Shown piece by piece: positions 44,985 to 54,310 of a stretch of DNA of 64,000 bases (position 1 is its first letter; every line of letters begins with the position of its first letter). The stretch is from positions 1 through 64,000 of the forward strand of contig CAMBEP010000023.1 in the NCBI GenBank assembly GCA_945865635.1. The letters run 5' to 3'. A program made the position numbers and the translations under genes. The stretch is from Candidatus Kuenenia stuttgartensis. Lineage in GTDB: Bacteria > Planctomycetota > Planctomycetia > Isosphaerales > Isosphaeraceae. The notes under the pieces were generated by a model, which saw only the letters and a list, made by a program, of their open reading frames with translations, was not told where the DNA came from and did no database searches.

Positions 44985-45947
44985 TTACTGGGCGTCGGCT
45001 TTGGATGGATTCATAGCAGTGGCCGGGGCACCCGGCGGGTCGGAATGTTCAACAGCACCTTCGGAACGTTTCCAGGTGACCCAGCATCGATTGAAATAGC
45101 AGTCGAGCAGAGTCTTCCGAATTTCTTCCAGGTCATCGCTTACAACCAGTAGATTCAGGTCTTCTGGAGAGATCAAACCTCGATCCAGTAAGGTCTCATG
45201 GATAAATCCAAGTATTTTTGACCAGAATTTTCGATTATAAAGGATAATCGGAAATCGCTGGATTTTCAATGTCTGAACTAAAGTCATGGCCTCAAAAAGT
45301 TCGTCAAGTGTTCCGAACCCGCCTGGAAATATGACGAAACCGTTGGCATATTTAATGAACATCGTCTTGCGAACGAAGAAGTATTGAAAATCCAATGATC
45401 TTGTGAGATAGGGGTTTGGCTTTTGTTCAAAAGGCAGTTCGATATTGCAGCCGATGGATAATCCACCGCCTTCAAATGCGCCCCGATTGGCAGCCTCCAT
45501 AATACCGGGGCCACCACCTGTGATCACTGCAAAATTGGCTTCTGCCATCATTCGGCCGAGAGTTTGGGCCGCGATGTAATCGGGGTCGTTTGGCTTTATG
45601 CGGGCTGAACCAAAAATTGCAACACTGGCGCCCAAGTCTGAGAGCTCATCGATTCCCATGATCAATTCGCTCTGCATTTTCATGACACGCCAGCTATCGG
45701 TCTTCGTGAAATAAGCCATCTCAGGGGCAAGCGGCCGTGGCATGGGCGGCACAGAACGGTTCAGGAGTTGCTCATCCTGTGTCTGAGAGCGATGATTACC
45801 ACCCGGATAAGGATTCGGATGCGAATCGCGAATACTGGCTTCATGGCTTTCAGGGAAGTGTTCTGGCATGATGATCAGCCGTTCCTGAGTCGGGCAGCGG
45901 GCAAACTTGGAGTGAGTGATAGCCATCATACTAAACTTCCGCCCCAC
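44985..45947 (-). CDS. LOG-family (TIGR00730) nucleotide 5'-monophosphate phosphoribohydrolase-like protein
   Basis: The Rossmann-type LOG domain is about residues 95-290. GGGPGIMEAANRGA (144-157) and PGGFGTLDE (208-216) are the two diagnostic motifs, which bind the nucleotide and catalyse release of the base from nucleoside monophosphates in studied members. Although tagged as cytokinin-activating in plants and some pathogens, most bacterial members probably act on ordinary nucleotides. The N-terminal 90 residues are polar and poorly conserved. The GTG at 45947 is the longest start, and ATGs at 45929, 45926 and 45869 are alternatives. It is divergent from the methyltransferase gene (124 bases apart). 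Confidence 0.88.
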   Translation of the reverse strand: MGRKFSMMAITHSKFARCPTQERLIIMPEHFPESHEASIRDSHPNPYPGGNHRSQTQDEQLLNRSVPPMPRPLAPEMAYFTKTDSWRVMKMQSELIMGIDELSDLGASVAIFGSARIKPNDPDYIAAQTLGRMMAEANFAVITGGGPGIMEAANRGAFEGGGLSIGCNIELPFEQKPNPYLTRSLDFQYFFVRKTMFIKYANGFVIFPGGFGTLDELFEAMTLVQTLKIQRFPIILYNRKFWSKILGFIHETLLDRGLISPEDLNLLVVSDDLEEIRKTLLDCYFNRCWVTWKRSEGAVEHSDPPGAPATAMNPSKADAQ

Positions 45948-46071
45948 TCGGCAAATGAAACAAACGTTTCTACTCAGGCTCTAGCTTGATTCTCGTACAT
46001 TCTGTTATTTTTAGTGAACAGAAACCAGTCTGGCACAGAATCACATTCGACAATGGGGGGTTTGAGACGTC

Positions 46072-46752
46072 ATGGCAGGCAGCGAACTGGCCAGAATTCT
46101 CGAAGTGGAGCTGATGGACACATCCGCTGAGGCGGATGGTTATGACGCCATGGACCACTCTGTCGTGAACGCCCGGTTTGTAGCCGATTTCCTTGCAGAA
46201 CATGGCAGTTCTCGAGGCGGTTGGTATATTGACATCGGCACAGGAACGGCCCTGATTCCGCTCGTATTGGCCATGGCGGATCGAAAGGCCCGGATCATCG
46301 CCCTGGATGGGGCGTCGCACATGCTTAAAGTTGCCAGCCAGCATATCTCTGCGGCTAGGCTTCAGGATCGAATTTTGGTCCTGAGACAGGATGCCAAGCG
46401 CATTGAGTCTGAGGATGGTCAATTTGAAGCCGTGATTTCGAATTCCATCGTTCACCATATCCCGGAACCAACGGCCGCAATCCGCGAAATGATCCGAATT
46501 TTAATGCCAGGAGGAACTCTTTTTGTGAGAGATCTGGCTCGGCCGACCGATGCACGACGCCTCTCTGAGATCGTCGAGAAATATGCCGCTGATGCTCCAC
46601 CGATTGCAAAAGCGATGTTCTCAGAGAGTCTGCATGCCGCATTAACGACCACTGAAGTGGCTGATATCGTGAAGCCCATGGGCCTGCCAGGCTCCACTGT
46701 GGCAATGACTTCAGACAGACACTGGACACTGGTGTGGCGAAAGCCGTTTTGA
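46072..46752 (+). CDS. Class I SAM-dependent methyltransferase
   Basis: 226 residues. The SAM motif is YIDIGTGTALIPLVLA (about 53-67), the acidic end of strand 2 is ALDGASHML, and the third motif SNSIVHHIPEP is followed by MLMPGG-type IRILMPGGTLFVRDLARP, as in Methyltransf_11/25 members. These modify small molecules, quinones or proteins; there is no substrate clue. It is 54 bases ahead of xseA on the same strand, which suggests co-transcription but not a shared pathway. No ribosome site stands out near ATG 46072 beyond a G-rich stretch about 15 bases upstream. Confidence 0.88.
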   Translation: MAGSELARILEVELMDTSAEADGYDAMDHSVVNARFVADFLAEHGSSRGGWYIDIGTGTALIPLVLAMADRKARIIALDGASHMLKVASQHISAARLQDRILVLRQDAKRIESEDGQFEAVISNSIVHHIPEPTAAIREMIRILMPGGTLFVRDLARPTDARRLSEIVEKYAADAPPIAKAMFSESLHAALTTTEVADIVKPMGLPGSTVAMTSDRHWTLVWRKPF

Positions 46753-46806
46753 ATGAAATAAAATACTCCGGCTGATCACACCTGAAGCAACAAAGAGACT
46801 ACTGTA

Positions 46807-48042
46807 ATGGCTTATGACTACAATGATGTTCCGGATCATTCCGGGATAAGAACGGAAACCGTGAATGAAATTACGCTTCGGATCAAGGGACTCCTGGAAT
46901 CGAAATTCACCATGGTGGCGGTCCAGGGCGAGCTTAGCGGTGGCAAGCCCTTCAGCAGCGGCCATTTTTATGGGTCGTTGAAGGATGAACAGGCCAAATT
47001 GAATTTAACGATCTGGCGCAATGATTTTCTTAAAGTCCGATTTCAATTAGAAGATGGTCTCAAGGTGGTGGCTTATGGAAAGATCCAGGTCTATCCCAAA
47101 AACGGTGCTTACAGCCTGATCGTTTCGCGAATTGAGCCGATGGGGCAGGGGGCTCTCGACCTCGCATTCCGTCAAATTTGCGATCGATTGCGTTCAGAAG
47201 GTCTGTTCGATGAGGAACGCAAACGCGCGTTACCCGAATTCCCTCGACGCGTCGCAGTTATTACAAGTGTCTCAGGAGCAGCGCTTCGCGATTTTTGGAG
47301 GGTTGTCAGCGACCGCTGGCCACTGGTCGATTTAATTGTCATCGACAGCCTTGTGCAAGGCGATTTGGCCGCTGCCCAACTGACTCGAGCCATGCGATTG
47401 GCAAATCAGATCGACGGCCTTGATTTGATTGTTTTGACACGTGGTGGCGGCAGTCGGGAAGACCTCTGGCCTTTCAATGATGAATCGCTCGCTTATGCAA
47501 TCGCAGCCTCGCAGGTGCCTGTGGTAAGTGCAGTGGGGCACGAAGTGGATACATCTGTCAGCGACCTTGTGGCCGACTATCGGGCCGCAACACCAACGCA
47601 TGCCGCGACTACGATTTTTCCGGAATCAAGAGAAGTCCTGCTTAGGCTTGACGCTCAGGAAGCAAGGCTCCGAAATGCAATCCAACAGAGGCACCTGCAA
47701 ACCGGGCGTCGTATCGATGACCTGGACCGGCGCCTTGTTTCGGCGGGCTCCAGAGTCGTAGAACGTGCTTCCTCAAGCGTCCAGCAGGCAGAATCTCGAT
47801 TGAAGTCGGGGCTCCAGAGACGCTTGACAGAGCTTGAAACCGATATCTTGCGGCAAGCCGCTGTGCTCGAATCGCTCAGCCCACTGAAAGTCCTCTCGCG
47901 TGGCTATAGCGTGACTCTAAGCAACGACGGAACCCGCGTCATAAGAAGTGTTTCTGAAATCCAGGCAGGTGAGACCATTGTAACACGACTGCCTGATGGG
48001 CGACTGACTAGCCGTGTGGAAGATGTCTTGTCCAAAGTTTGA
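46807..48042 (+). CDS. xseA: Exodeoxyribonuclease VII large subunit
   Basis: 411 residues. An N-terminal OB-fold (residues about 20-110, with FTMVAVQGELSGGKPFSSGHFYGSLKD) binds single-stranded DNA. The catalytic domain follows with RRVAVITSVSGAALRDFWRV, LTRGGGSREDLWPFNDE and VVSAVGHEVDTSVSDLVADYRAATPTHAA, all family signatures. A long coiled coil (about 270-360) then binds the small subunits. The end reads LSRGYSVTLSNDGTRVI. The enzyme degrades single-stranded DNA in repair and recombination. The small-subunit gene xseB is not next to it; no candidate is visible within the window. Confidence 0.95.
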   Translation: MAYDYNDVPDHSGIRTETVNEITLRIKGLLESKFTMVAVQGELSGGKPFSSGHFYGSLKDEQAKLNLTIWRNDFLKVRFQLEDGLKVVAYGKIQVYPKNGAYSLIVSRIEPMGQGALDLAFRQICDRLRSEGLFDEERKRALPEFPRRVAVITSVSGAALRDFWRVVSDRWPLVDLIVIDSLVQGDLAAAQLTRAMRLANQIDGLDLIVLTRGGGSREDLWPFNDESLAYAIAASQVPVVSAVGHEVDTSVSDLVADYRAATPTHAATTIFPESREVLLRLDAQEARLRNAIQQRHLQTGRRIDDLDRRLVSAGSRVVERASSSVQQAESRLKSGLQRRLTELETDILRQAAVLESLSPLKVLSRGYSVTLSNDGTRVIRSVSEIQAGETIVTRLPDGRLTSRVEDVLSKV

Positions 48043-48083
48043 GCGATCTTTTTTCCGCAACTAGCTTGCCAGTTAAGGTATGA

Positions 48084-48893
48084 TCAGCCGATCAAGGCTG
48101 TGAGCCTATCAAAACCTGTTTGTAGAACTCTCAGCGGGTCCTGCTGCCAGAGTCTCTTGTTAAAAAGCTCCAGGCTGACTGGGCCTTCGAATTGAATTTG
48201 TTTGAGCAGTGCAACAGATCGAGTCAAGTCGATCAGCCCATCACCGAGCATCACACGATCGTGGTCGGTCTGAACCGCAAACGGCGGATCAGCAGGCAAG
48301 TCATTGATATGAAAAATACCGAGCTGGCCCGGTTTCATTAGCAAAAGATCTTCAAGCCGGCCACCGCCACGAACGAGGTGGTAGATGTCGCCCACGATGG
48401 GTGTATGGTTTAAGGAGGGCTCATGAATCACATCCTGAACAGATTGCACGGATTTGTATTTTTCCGTGAAACCGAGAAATTCCAGAACAAGCTTTATCTG
48501 ATAGCTTTCGGCAATTTTCATGAGCCGAATCAGCCGCTCTTGCATCCGCACGACTTCAATTGGGCCCATCGGCGGGCTTGCCACAATCCAGTTCGAACCG
48601 ACTTCCGTGGCTTGCTCGCAGCGACGGCGGCATTCGTCAAAGACGCTCTCAACTTCGCTGTCAGCCGCCTCGGCCCAGCCCATCGCAGCAATAATGCTGC
48701 ACACTTGCAAGCCATGATCTTGCAAACGCTTGTGGATATCCTGAAGCGTTTCACCCGTCGTCTTCAAGTGTATGTCAATCTCGTCGTTCCAGAGTTCCAC
48801 ATGCCTGAAACCGACCTGTGCAATCAGCTTGAGTTTTTCAGACAGCGGCACAGGCTGAATTGTGGACGTGTTCAAGCACGGAAACATAGGCAT
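48084..48893 (-). CDS. Sugar phosphate isomerase/epimerase-type TIM barrel
   Basis: 269 residues from ATG 48893, with GAGG 9 bases upstream; a TTG at 48902 is also open. Xylose isomerase-like TIM barrel. Four metal-ligand positions can be read: Glu in LVLEFLG, Asp in VGDIYH, His in FHINDLP and Glu in SLELFN. FRHVELWNDEID is the family's early strand. The closest groups act on inosose, hydroxypyruvate or ketoses, and no choice between them is possible. It follows the SDR gene by 70 bases on the minus strand; an isomerase and an oxidoreductase could act on the same sugar or inositol compound. Confidence 0.87.
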   Translation of the reverse strand: MPMFPCLNTSTIQPVPLSEKLKLIAQVGFRHVELWNDEIDIHLKTTGETLQDIHKRLQDHGLQVCSIIAAMGWAEAADSEVESVFDECRRRCEQATEVGSNWIVASPPMGPIEVVRMQERLIRLMKIAESYQIKLVLEFLGFTEKYKSVQSVQDVIHEPSLNHTPIVGDIYHLVRGGGRLEDLLLMKPGQLGIFHINDLPADPPFAVQTDHDRVMLGDGLIDLTRSVALLKQIQFEGPVSLELFNKRLWQQDPLRVLQTGFDRLTALIG

Positions 48894-48963
48894 GACGTGC
48901 AACCTCAGGTGGATGATTGGGAGGGGTAGAGAAAGTCTTTGCAGGCCATAGCCAGTTCAGCGA

Positions 48964-49788
48964 TTAAAGCCGCTGTTCGTATCGATTGTGCTGGGCATTG
49001 GGCAAATAGATCATACCAGCGTCGTCGGCCACGGCCAGCCCTGCGTCCAGGTAAAGTACCAGGCCATTGACCCGATCAGCCGCCGGGCCGACCACATACC
49101 AAGTCGCCTCGCCCACATCTTCTGGCGTGATCAGGTTCTTAAGTCCCGCCGGAAAGTCTTCTCGGCCATGTCGTTTCTGCAAAAGTCGCTCGCCGGGTGT
49201 ATCCACCCAACCGGGAGCCACCATGTTTGAGGTAATGCCGTCGTTGACATATTCGACAGCCACCTGCTGAGTCATCGCCAGCATTCCGGCCTTGCTCACG
49301 CCATAGGCAAATAGCCCACGCAGTGGGCGGGTGGATCGGGTCGAGCCTATGTTCACAATTCGTCCGAACCTGCGCTGGCGAAATCCAGGCAACAACTCAC
49401 GAATCCCCAGCCAGGAGCCTTTGAGGTTGATACCCAGGCAAGTCTCCCAAAGCTCTTCGCTGGTGGTCTCAGCCGTGCCTCGCGGGCTTATGCCGGCATT
49501 GTTTACCAAAGCATCCACAGGGCCGAAGGCCGCCTCGGACTGTAAAATGGCGGCCCGCCAACTCTCCGCTGAAGTGACATCCAATGCAACACCCAAGGCC
49601 ATGTGGCCTTGGGCTTTGAGCGCGTCGGCCTCGTGGTTGGCAAGATCAGACTGAATATCAGCCAGCACCACGGCCAGCCCATGCCTGGCAAGCACCTGGG
49701 CAATGCCCAGGCCCACACCTTGGGCGGCCCCGGTCACCAAGGCCACTTTGACCTTGCGGTTCTGGTTTGTTTCTTCAGCCCTGGACAT
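48964..49788 (-). CDS. SDR-family oxidoreductase
   Basis: 274 residues from ATG 49788. The GTG at 49806 would overlap guaA, and GGGAG 11 bases before 49788 favours the shorter form. Classical short-chain dehydrogenase: TGAAQGVGLGIAQ cofactor motif, ADIQSD at the end of strand 2 (Asp, so NAD is preferred), NNAGISPRG, and catalytic Ser and YGVSK in NIGSTRSTRPLRGLFAYGVSKAGM. The substrate is probably a polyol, sugar or similar alcohol, and the neighbouring TIM-barrel isomerase fits that. The order proC, guaA, SDR, isomerase suggests one minus-strand transcript. Confidence 0.9.
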   Translation of the reverse strand: MSRAEETNQNRKVKVALVTGAAQGVGLGIAQVLARHGLAVVLADIQSDLANHEADALKAQGHMALGVALDVTSAESWRAAILQSEAAFGPVDALVNNAGISPRGTAETTSEELWETCLGINLKGSWLGIRELLPGFRQRRFGRIVNIGSTRSTRPLRGLFAYGVSKAGMLAMTQQVAVEYVNDGITSNMVAPGWVDTPGERLLQKRHGREDFPAGLKNLITPEDVGEATWYVVGPAADRVNGLVLYLDAGLAVADDAGMIYLPNAQHNRYEQRL

Positions 49789-49796
49789 GGCTCTTA

Positions 49797-51344
49797 TCAC
49801 TCCCACTCAATGGTGCCCGGCGGCTTTGTGGTGATGTCATAAACGACTCTGTTTATGCCCTTGACCTCATTGACAATTCGTGTGGAAACGCATGCAAGGA
49901 GCTCGTAAGGCAGTCGCGAGAAATCAGCGGTCATGAAGTCGTCGGTTTGGACACTCCGAATCCCGATCACCTGATCATAAGTGCGTCCGTCGCCCATCAC
50001 CCCCACACTCTTGATCGGCAAAAGTACCGCAAATGATTGTGAAGTTTCGCGATAAAGGCCTGCCGCATGAAGCTCCTCAAGAAATATCGAATCCGCCTTG
50101 CGCAGGAGTTCAAGTCTTGGCTTATCCACAGCACCCAAAATCCTCACAGCCAGACCAGGGCCAGGGAAGGGGTGCCGCCAGACGATGGATTCGGGCAGAC
50201 CAAGTTCGAGGCCAAGCCGCCGCACCTCGTCCTTGAAAAGGTCTCGCAATGGCTCGATCAGCTTGAAGCCAAGTTCGGCAGGCAATCCACCGACATTATG
50301 GTGGTGCTTGATCGTGGCAGCAGGGCCATCGGGATCGCCCCCACTTTCGATGACATCCGGATACAAGGTGCCCTGAGCCAGCCAGGCAGCTCCGGGAATG
50401 GACAACGCCTCTTGCTTGAAAATATCAATGAAGGTGTGGCCGATTCGAATCCGTTTATCCTGCGGGTCTGTAATACCTGCCAGTGTGGTCAGAAACTCGG
50501 CTTCGGCATCCACCACTCGAAGCTCTGCTCTGGAGCTGGCACCAAAAGCCTGGGCCACCTGATCGCATTCGCCCTGACGCAGCAAACCATTATCGACAAA
50601 AACACAAACGAGCCGATCACCTAAGGCACGAGCCAAAAGGGCAGCACAAACCGCAGAATCCACACCTCCGGAAAGCCCGCAAACCACTTTTTCATTAGGA
50701 CCAACCTGATCACGAACATGATCAATCGCTCGTTCCACAAACTGGGCCATGGTCCAAGATCCGTCGGAACCACAGACATGATTCAGAAAGTTTCCCAGAA
50801 TGGTTGAACCCTGAGTGGTATGCGAAACTTCCGGATGGAACTGAATCGCATAGACTGGCAAAGATTTATGGCGCACTGCTGCGACCGGGCAACTGGGCGT
50901 GGCCGCCAGAGGAATAAACTCCGGGCCGACCTCACGAACCTGATCGCCATGGCTCATCCAGACAATCGTTTGCGTGTCCACATTCTGAAACAGCAGGTTT
51001 TCACCCGTAAGCACGCTCAGTTGAGTTCGGCCATATTCGGCCGAAGGGCAAGGCTGAACCGCACCCCCAAGGTTCTGACAGGTCAACTGCATGCCGTAAC
51101 AAATGCCCAGAATCGGAATCCCCAGGCCAAACAGTGCGGAGTCGCACTTTGGCGCGTTTTCCTCATAAACACTTGATGGACCACCCGATAGGATCAAGCC
51201 AATCGGATTGAGCTCCAAAATGCGCTCTGCCGTAATATCGTGCCTGACAATCTTCGCAAATGCGCCTTGCTCACGCACCCGACGCGCGATGAGCTGCACA
51301 TATTGAGAGCCGAAATCGAGGATCAGAACAGGGCGGTCGGCCAT
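49797..51344 (-). CDS. guaA: GMP synthase (glutamine-hydrolysing)
   Basis: 515 residues, full family length. It converts XMP to GMP using ATP and glutamine in purine synthesis. The N-terminal class I amidotransferase has the nucleophile Cys82 (GICYGMQ) and the His/Glu pair in [10 protein letters not shown]. The ATP-pyrophosphatase domain has the P-loop LSGGVDSAV. The C-terminal dimerisation domain contains [19 protein letters not shown] and the ending KPPGTIEWE, which is nearly invariant. ATG 51344 is preceded by a weak GGAGCC. It lies 115 bases after proC. Confidence 0.97.
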   Translation of the reverse strand: MADRPVLILDFGSQYVQLIARRVREQGAFAKIVRHDITAERILELNPIGLILSGGPSSVYEENAPKCDSALFGLGIPILGICYGMQLTCQNLGGAVQPCPSAEYGRTQLSVLTGENLLFQNVDTQTIVWMSHGDQVREVGPEFIPLAATPSCPVAAVRHKSLPVYAIQFHPEVSHTTQGSTILGNFLNHVCGSDGSWTMAQFVERAIDHVRDQVGPNEKVVCGLSGGVDSAVCAALLARALGDRLVCVFVDNGLLRQGECDQVAQAFGASSRAELRVVDAEAEFLTTLAGITDPQDKRIRIGHTFIDIFKQEALSIPGAAWLAQGTLYPDVIESGGDPDGPAATIKHHHNVGGLPAELGFKLIEPLRDLFKDEVRRLGLELGLPESIVWRHPFPGPGLAVRILGAVDKPRLELLRKADSIFLEELHAAGLYRETSQSFAVLLPIKSVGVMGDGRTYDQVIGIRSVQTDDFMTADFSRLPYELLACVSTRIVNEVKGINRVVYDITTKPPGTIEWE

Positions 51345-51459
51345 GACAGTCAGTGGCTCCAGAAGGCGAGGTCATTCGCAAGGGCTTCAGCCCGACCAGA
51401 ATCTAGAGGTCAGGCACTTTCAATATATCAATTGACGGAGGGTTTCGACGCTCTTGATT

Positions 51460-52311
51460 TTACTTTTTCACCGATTTTGCAGCCGCAGCCAGCTCCATAG
51501 ACCTAGCAGTGGCTGCCGAAACTGCGTCCATCAAGGCAGCTCTAAGTCCACCTCGTTCAAGAGCATGGATACCGGCAATGGTTGTCCCGCCTGGGCTAGT
51601 GACTTGATCTTTAAGCTCGCCCGTGTGACGCCCGGTTTCAAGCACCATCTGAGCCGCCCCCATGACCGTCTGGGCCGCCAGCGATGTGGCAACATCACGC
51701 GGCAAGCCAACCCGCACACCACCATCAGAAAGGGCTTCAATGATCGTGTATACAAACGCGGGCCCACTGCCGGAAAGCCCCGTAACGGCGTCGAGCAACG
51801 ATTCCGCTACCCGGTGCGCAACCCCTACTGCCTGAAGCAATTCACGCACGACCCGCTCATCGTGGGGCCTCACATTCGGACCCATGGCATAGGCCGATGC
51901 ACCACTGCCCACAAGACAAGGTGTGTTGGGCATGACCCGCACAAGTCGACCGTAGCCGGCAAGCCCATTCTGAAGTGTATCAAGAGAAATTCCAGCGGCA
52001 ATCGAGACAATCAAAGGCTCAGCCTTACCAGGCCCAAGCCGTGGGGCAAGTTCGACCAGCACATCGGCCATGACCTGTGGCTTGGTGGCCAGAACAACGA
52101 CATGAGCCGTTTCTGCAACATCTGTATTGGTGCCAACAATGAGCGATCCCGTCTCCTGTGCAAACTGCTCAAGCGCCGTCTCGCTCACATCCGATGCGAT
52201 CATGCGATCAGGTGAGACAAGCCCAACAGCACTCAGACGCCTGGCTAGTGCACGCGCCATTTGCCCTGCCCCAATGAACCCGACTCGGGTGGTTGTCCAT
52301 TGCTCAGTCAT
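51460..52311 (-). CDS. proC: Pyrroline-5-carboxylate reductase
   Basis: 283 residues. The last step of proline synthesis, reducing pyrroline-5-carboxylate with NAD(P)H. The dinucleotide motif is GFIGAGQMARALARR (11-25). VVLATKPQ is the conserved strand after it, RVMPNTPCLVGSGASA is the family signature, and the C-terminal VTSPGGTTIAGIHALERGGLRAALMDAV completes the dimer domain. GGAGA lies 10 bases upstream of ATG 52311. It is divergent from rpmF across a 286-base region. Confidence 0.95.
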   Translation of the reverse strand: MTEQWTTTRVGFIGAGQMARALARRLSAVGLVSPDRMIASDVSETALEQFAQETGSLIVGTNTDVAETAHVVVLATKPQVMADVLVELAPRLGPGKAEPLIVSIAAGISLDTLQNGLAGYGRLVRVMPNTPCLVGSGASAYAMGPNVRPHDERVVRELLQAVGVAHRVAESLLDAVTGLSGSGPAFVYTIIEALSDGGVRVGLPRDVATSLAAQTVMGAAQMVLETGRHTGELKDQVTSPGGTTIAGIHALERGGLRAALMDAVSAATARSMELAAAAKSVKK

Positions 52312-52401
52312 GATTTTGAAGTCTCCGGGGGCAAATCGGGAAGTGGATCAGAAAATTTCCAGAATGTCTGATGAACCAGTCAGATTATGGCATGTAAGGG
52401 C

Positions 52402-52497
52402 AATCGACAAGATCGATTTTCAGAATGGTTCTAGAGAAATTCAGTCTCCGCACTTGCGGATGACGAAGAGAAAGGGTATGCTTTTCTCTTCCCATAC
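52402..52497 (+). promoter_or_regulatory. Structured leader region upstream of rpmF
   Basis: Three small stems in a row are visible: AATCGA-CAAGA-TCGATT (52402-52418); TCCGC-ACTT-GCGGA (about 52446-52459); and GAAGAGAAA (52464-52472) with TTTCTCTTC (52482-52490). A GTATG inside the last loop can instead pair with CATAC just downstream (to about 52497), giving an alternative fold. Ribosomal protein genes often carry autoregulatory leaders, so control of rpmF is plausible but only inferred. It could also be the proC promoter region. Confidence 0.35.
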
Positions 52498-52597
52498 AGA
52501 ATCGTGTAAGCCGCCGCACGTTTTTGGGTAAAGATGGCTGGTAGTCGTGTAAACAGTATCGAGATTGCGGCGGTCCAGAAGCTCGGAGAATCGTGTC

Positions 52598-52801
52598 GTG
52601 GCTGTACCAAAAAGACGTAAATCTATATCGCGTAAAGGTATGAGGCGAAGCCACGACGCGCTGACACTGCCCGCCATCAATATTTGCCCCCAGTGCAAAT
52701 TGGCGGTCTTCCCCCACAAGGTCTGCCATCTGGTGGAACAATGTGGCAACATTCAGCGGTCGAAACCTCATAATCCAGAAGCCGTTGCGGTGAATTCTTA
52801 A
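52598..52801 (+). CDS. rpmF: 50S ribosomal protein L32
   Basis: 67 residues from GTG 52598, with GGAG at 52585-52588. The N-terminus VAVPKRRKSISRKGMRRSHDALTLPA is the canonical L32 opening, and ICPQCKLAVFPHKVC is the first half of the zinc ribbon. The second cysteine pair is unusual: C-HLVEQ-CG has five residues between cysteines, where L32 normally has two. L32 is part of the large subunit near the peptide exit region. The gene normally follows yceD, but no such gene is here; rpmB follows 124 bases later. Confidence 0.92.
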   Translation: MAVPKRRKSISRKGMRRSHDALTLPAINICPQCKLAVFPHKVCHLVEQCGNIQRSKPHNPEAVAVNS

Positions 52802-52925
52802 TCACGGCGCAGCATGGCAGGGTTGCACCGGGCTCGGGCTACAAAGCCCGACAGTCTGGTGAGATAAATCCTTGAATGTCCAAAACAAGCGTCGTCAGTG
52901 ATCGTATCAATCGGAGTTCCCTGTC

Positions 52926-53246
52926 ATGGGTCGCGTGTGTGAAGTCAGCGGTAAGAAGACGACTTTCGGCAACCATGTTACCACGCGTGGTAAGGCCAAA
53001 TACCTCGGTGGAGTTGGTATCAAGTGCACAGGCCGTTCGCGCCGTACATTTGAACCAAATCTCCAGAATATCAAGATCTGGTTGCCTAACGGCAAAACCC
53101 AGCAGGTTCGGGTGGCCACTTCTGTGATCCGCACCGGCTTGATCACCATTGAAGTTGATGGCGTGAAGCAAACCTTCCCGCTGATCAAGGCCGTCAAAGG
53201 CTCGGCTCAGGCTCGTATCCGTATGGGTAACCTCTACCCAATCTGA
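52926..53246 (+). CDS. rpmB: 50S ribosomal protein L28
   Basis: 106 residues. The N-terminus GRVCEVSGKKTTFGNHVTTRGKAKYLGG and the segment RSRRTFEPNLQNIKIWLP match L28. Family members in proteobacteria are about 78 residues, so there is a C-terminal extension of about 25 residues (KQTFPLIKAVKGSAQARIRMGNLYPI). GGAG lies 9 bases before ATG 52926. It is paired with rpmF on the same strand, and a hairpin terminator follows. Confidence 0.93.
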   Translation: MGRVCEVSGKKTTFGNHVTTRGKAKYLGGVGIKCTGRSRRTFEPNLQNIKIWLPNGKTQQVRVATSVIRTGLITIEVDGVKQTFPLIKAVKGSAQARIRMGNLYPI

Positions 53247-53300
53247 TACGTCTCCTGAACCTCTACGCTTCAGTAAATAAAACTTGATTCATCCGACGCC

Positions 53301-53332
53301 ACGAAAGTCATTTCATTTTGACTTTCGTTTCT
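53301..53332 (+). terminator. Terminator after rpmB
   Basis: ACGAAAGTCA (53301-53310) and TGACTTTCGT (53319-53328) form a perfect 10-bp stem with an 8-base loop, followed by TTTCTT-type bases. Confidence 0.7.
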
Positions 53333-53791
53333 TCGTGCGCATTGATCTAATTTCCACTTGTTTCACTAATCCTTCTTGCTTGACATTGCAAAACCTTTCG
53401 CCTAATGGCTCAGGTCTCCAATTCCCACATCTGACGGCATCTCCCAATAAAGTTGGGGCTACCTCTGATCAAGCACTACAAATTGAGGTATCGCCGTCTC
53501 GCTCAGAATCAGGCCCTGCTGGCTGAGATCGCACTCGGGAAAGTTCTCTCCACTTCGCGATGACCATCCAAGGCATCGTTCCTGTACGCTGCCGGCTTCA
53601 AAAAGTCTTTGCACAACCAAGCCCATCAACCTCAAACGGATCGGCCAAAGACGATCAGTCCTCACGGCATACCTTTTTATCTTATCTTTTAGGATCAGTT
53701 TGTCCTGATCACACCCACGGTCAGCTAAAAAAACTGAACGCCTCTGTTCAATCTTGAAGCAAACGGACCAAAGCGTATCCCCTTATCCATT
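53333..53791. other. Gene-free stretch after rpmB
   Basis: About 460 bases without a credible gene. A TTGACA at 53380-53385 has only a poor -10 downstream. Short stems are present (GATCAG-TTTGTC-CTGATC at 53693-53710). Small ORFs here have no protein-like composition. Confidence 0.4.
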
Positions 53792-54310
53792 TCAAGCTTC
53801 ACTCGCATCGGTTCGCTCAGGTTCTGAGATCATCTCAAACCTAAAGTCGCAGTGGCTCGCGCCTTCCATCAAGGTCTGTGTCCGCTTGAGCCTAATCAAC
53901 GGGTTAAACCCGGTCGCGAGCTCAAAATCACGAACACACGAAAGTGTGGCTCCCAAATCGTTCAAGCCTAAGCGACGGTACATTTCCGCATACTGACAAC
54001 GAGTCACATTAAAGCTCAGCCTCTCATCGCTCTCTTCAATCATTTCCAGATTCAATGCTCCGCCCGATTTCCAACTCCCCAAATTTGTCGAAAAGGCCCG
54101 GAGGCTCCGATCCCCCAAAGTTTTTGCCAATTCGGCTCCCGATTCTCTGGCCAGTCTTTGAATCACTTCCGCAAGCACCTCCCGCGTAGGCCCTTCTCCA
54201 AATCGCTCCACCATGGCTCGCACCAGCGGCCCTACAATCGAAGCCTCAATCTCTCGACGCTCCAACAAATTCAGCTTCTGCGACGCAATCTGCAATTCCT
54301 GTTCGCTCAT
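53792..54310 (-). CDS. ATC-hydrolase-like protein (L-2-amino-thiazoline-4-carboxylate hydrolase family)
   Basis: 172 residues from ATG 54310, with a strong GGAGG upstream; the frame open to 54361 is not needed. The pattern of a helical N-terminal half (LLERREIEASIVGPLVRAMVERFG) and a C-terminal half with YAEMYRRLGLNDLGATLSCVRDFELATGFNPLIRLKRTQTLMEGASHCDFRF matches the PF14196 family, whose reference member opens a thiazoline ring in cysteine synthesis. Most family members are uncharacterised, so that reaction is not assured here. It stands alone between gene-poor stretches. Confidence 0.7.
   Translation of the reverse strand: MSEQELQIASQKLNLLERREIEASIVGPLVRAMVERFGEGPTREVLAEVIQRLARESGAELAKTLGDRSLRAFSTNLGSWKSGGALNLEMIEESDERLSFNVTRCQYAEMYRRLGLNDLGATLSCVRDFELATGFNPLIRLKRTQTLMEGASHCDFRFEMISEPERTDASEA

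Noticed and set aside
52385-52771. 128-residue minus-strand ORF
   Set aside because: Antisense to rpmF and its leader.
53284-53526. 80-residue plus-strand ORF after rpmB
   Set aside because: Low-complexity Ser/Pro-rich translation running through the terminator hairpin.
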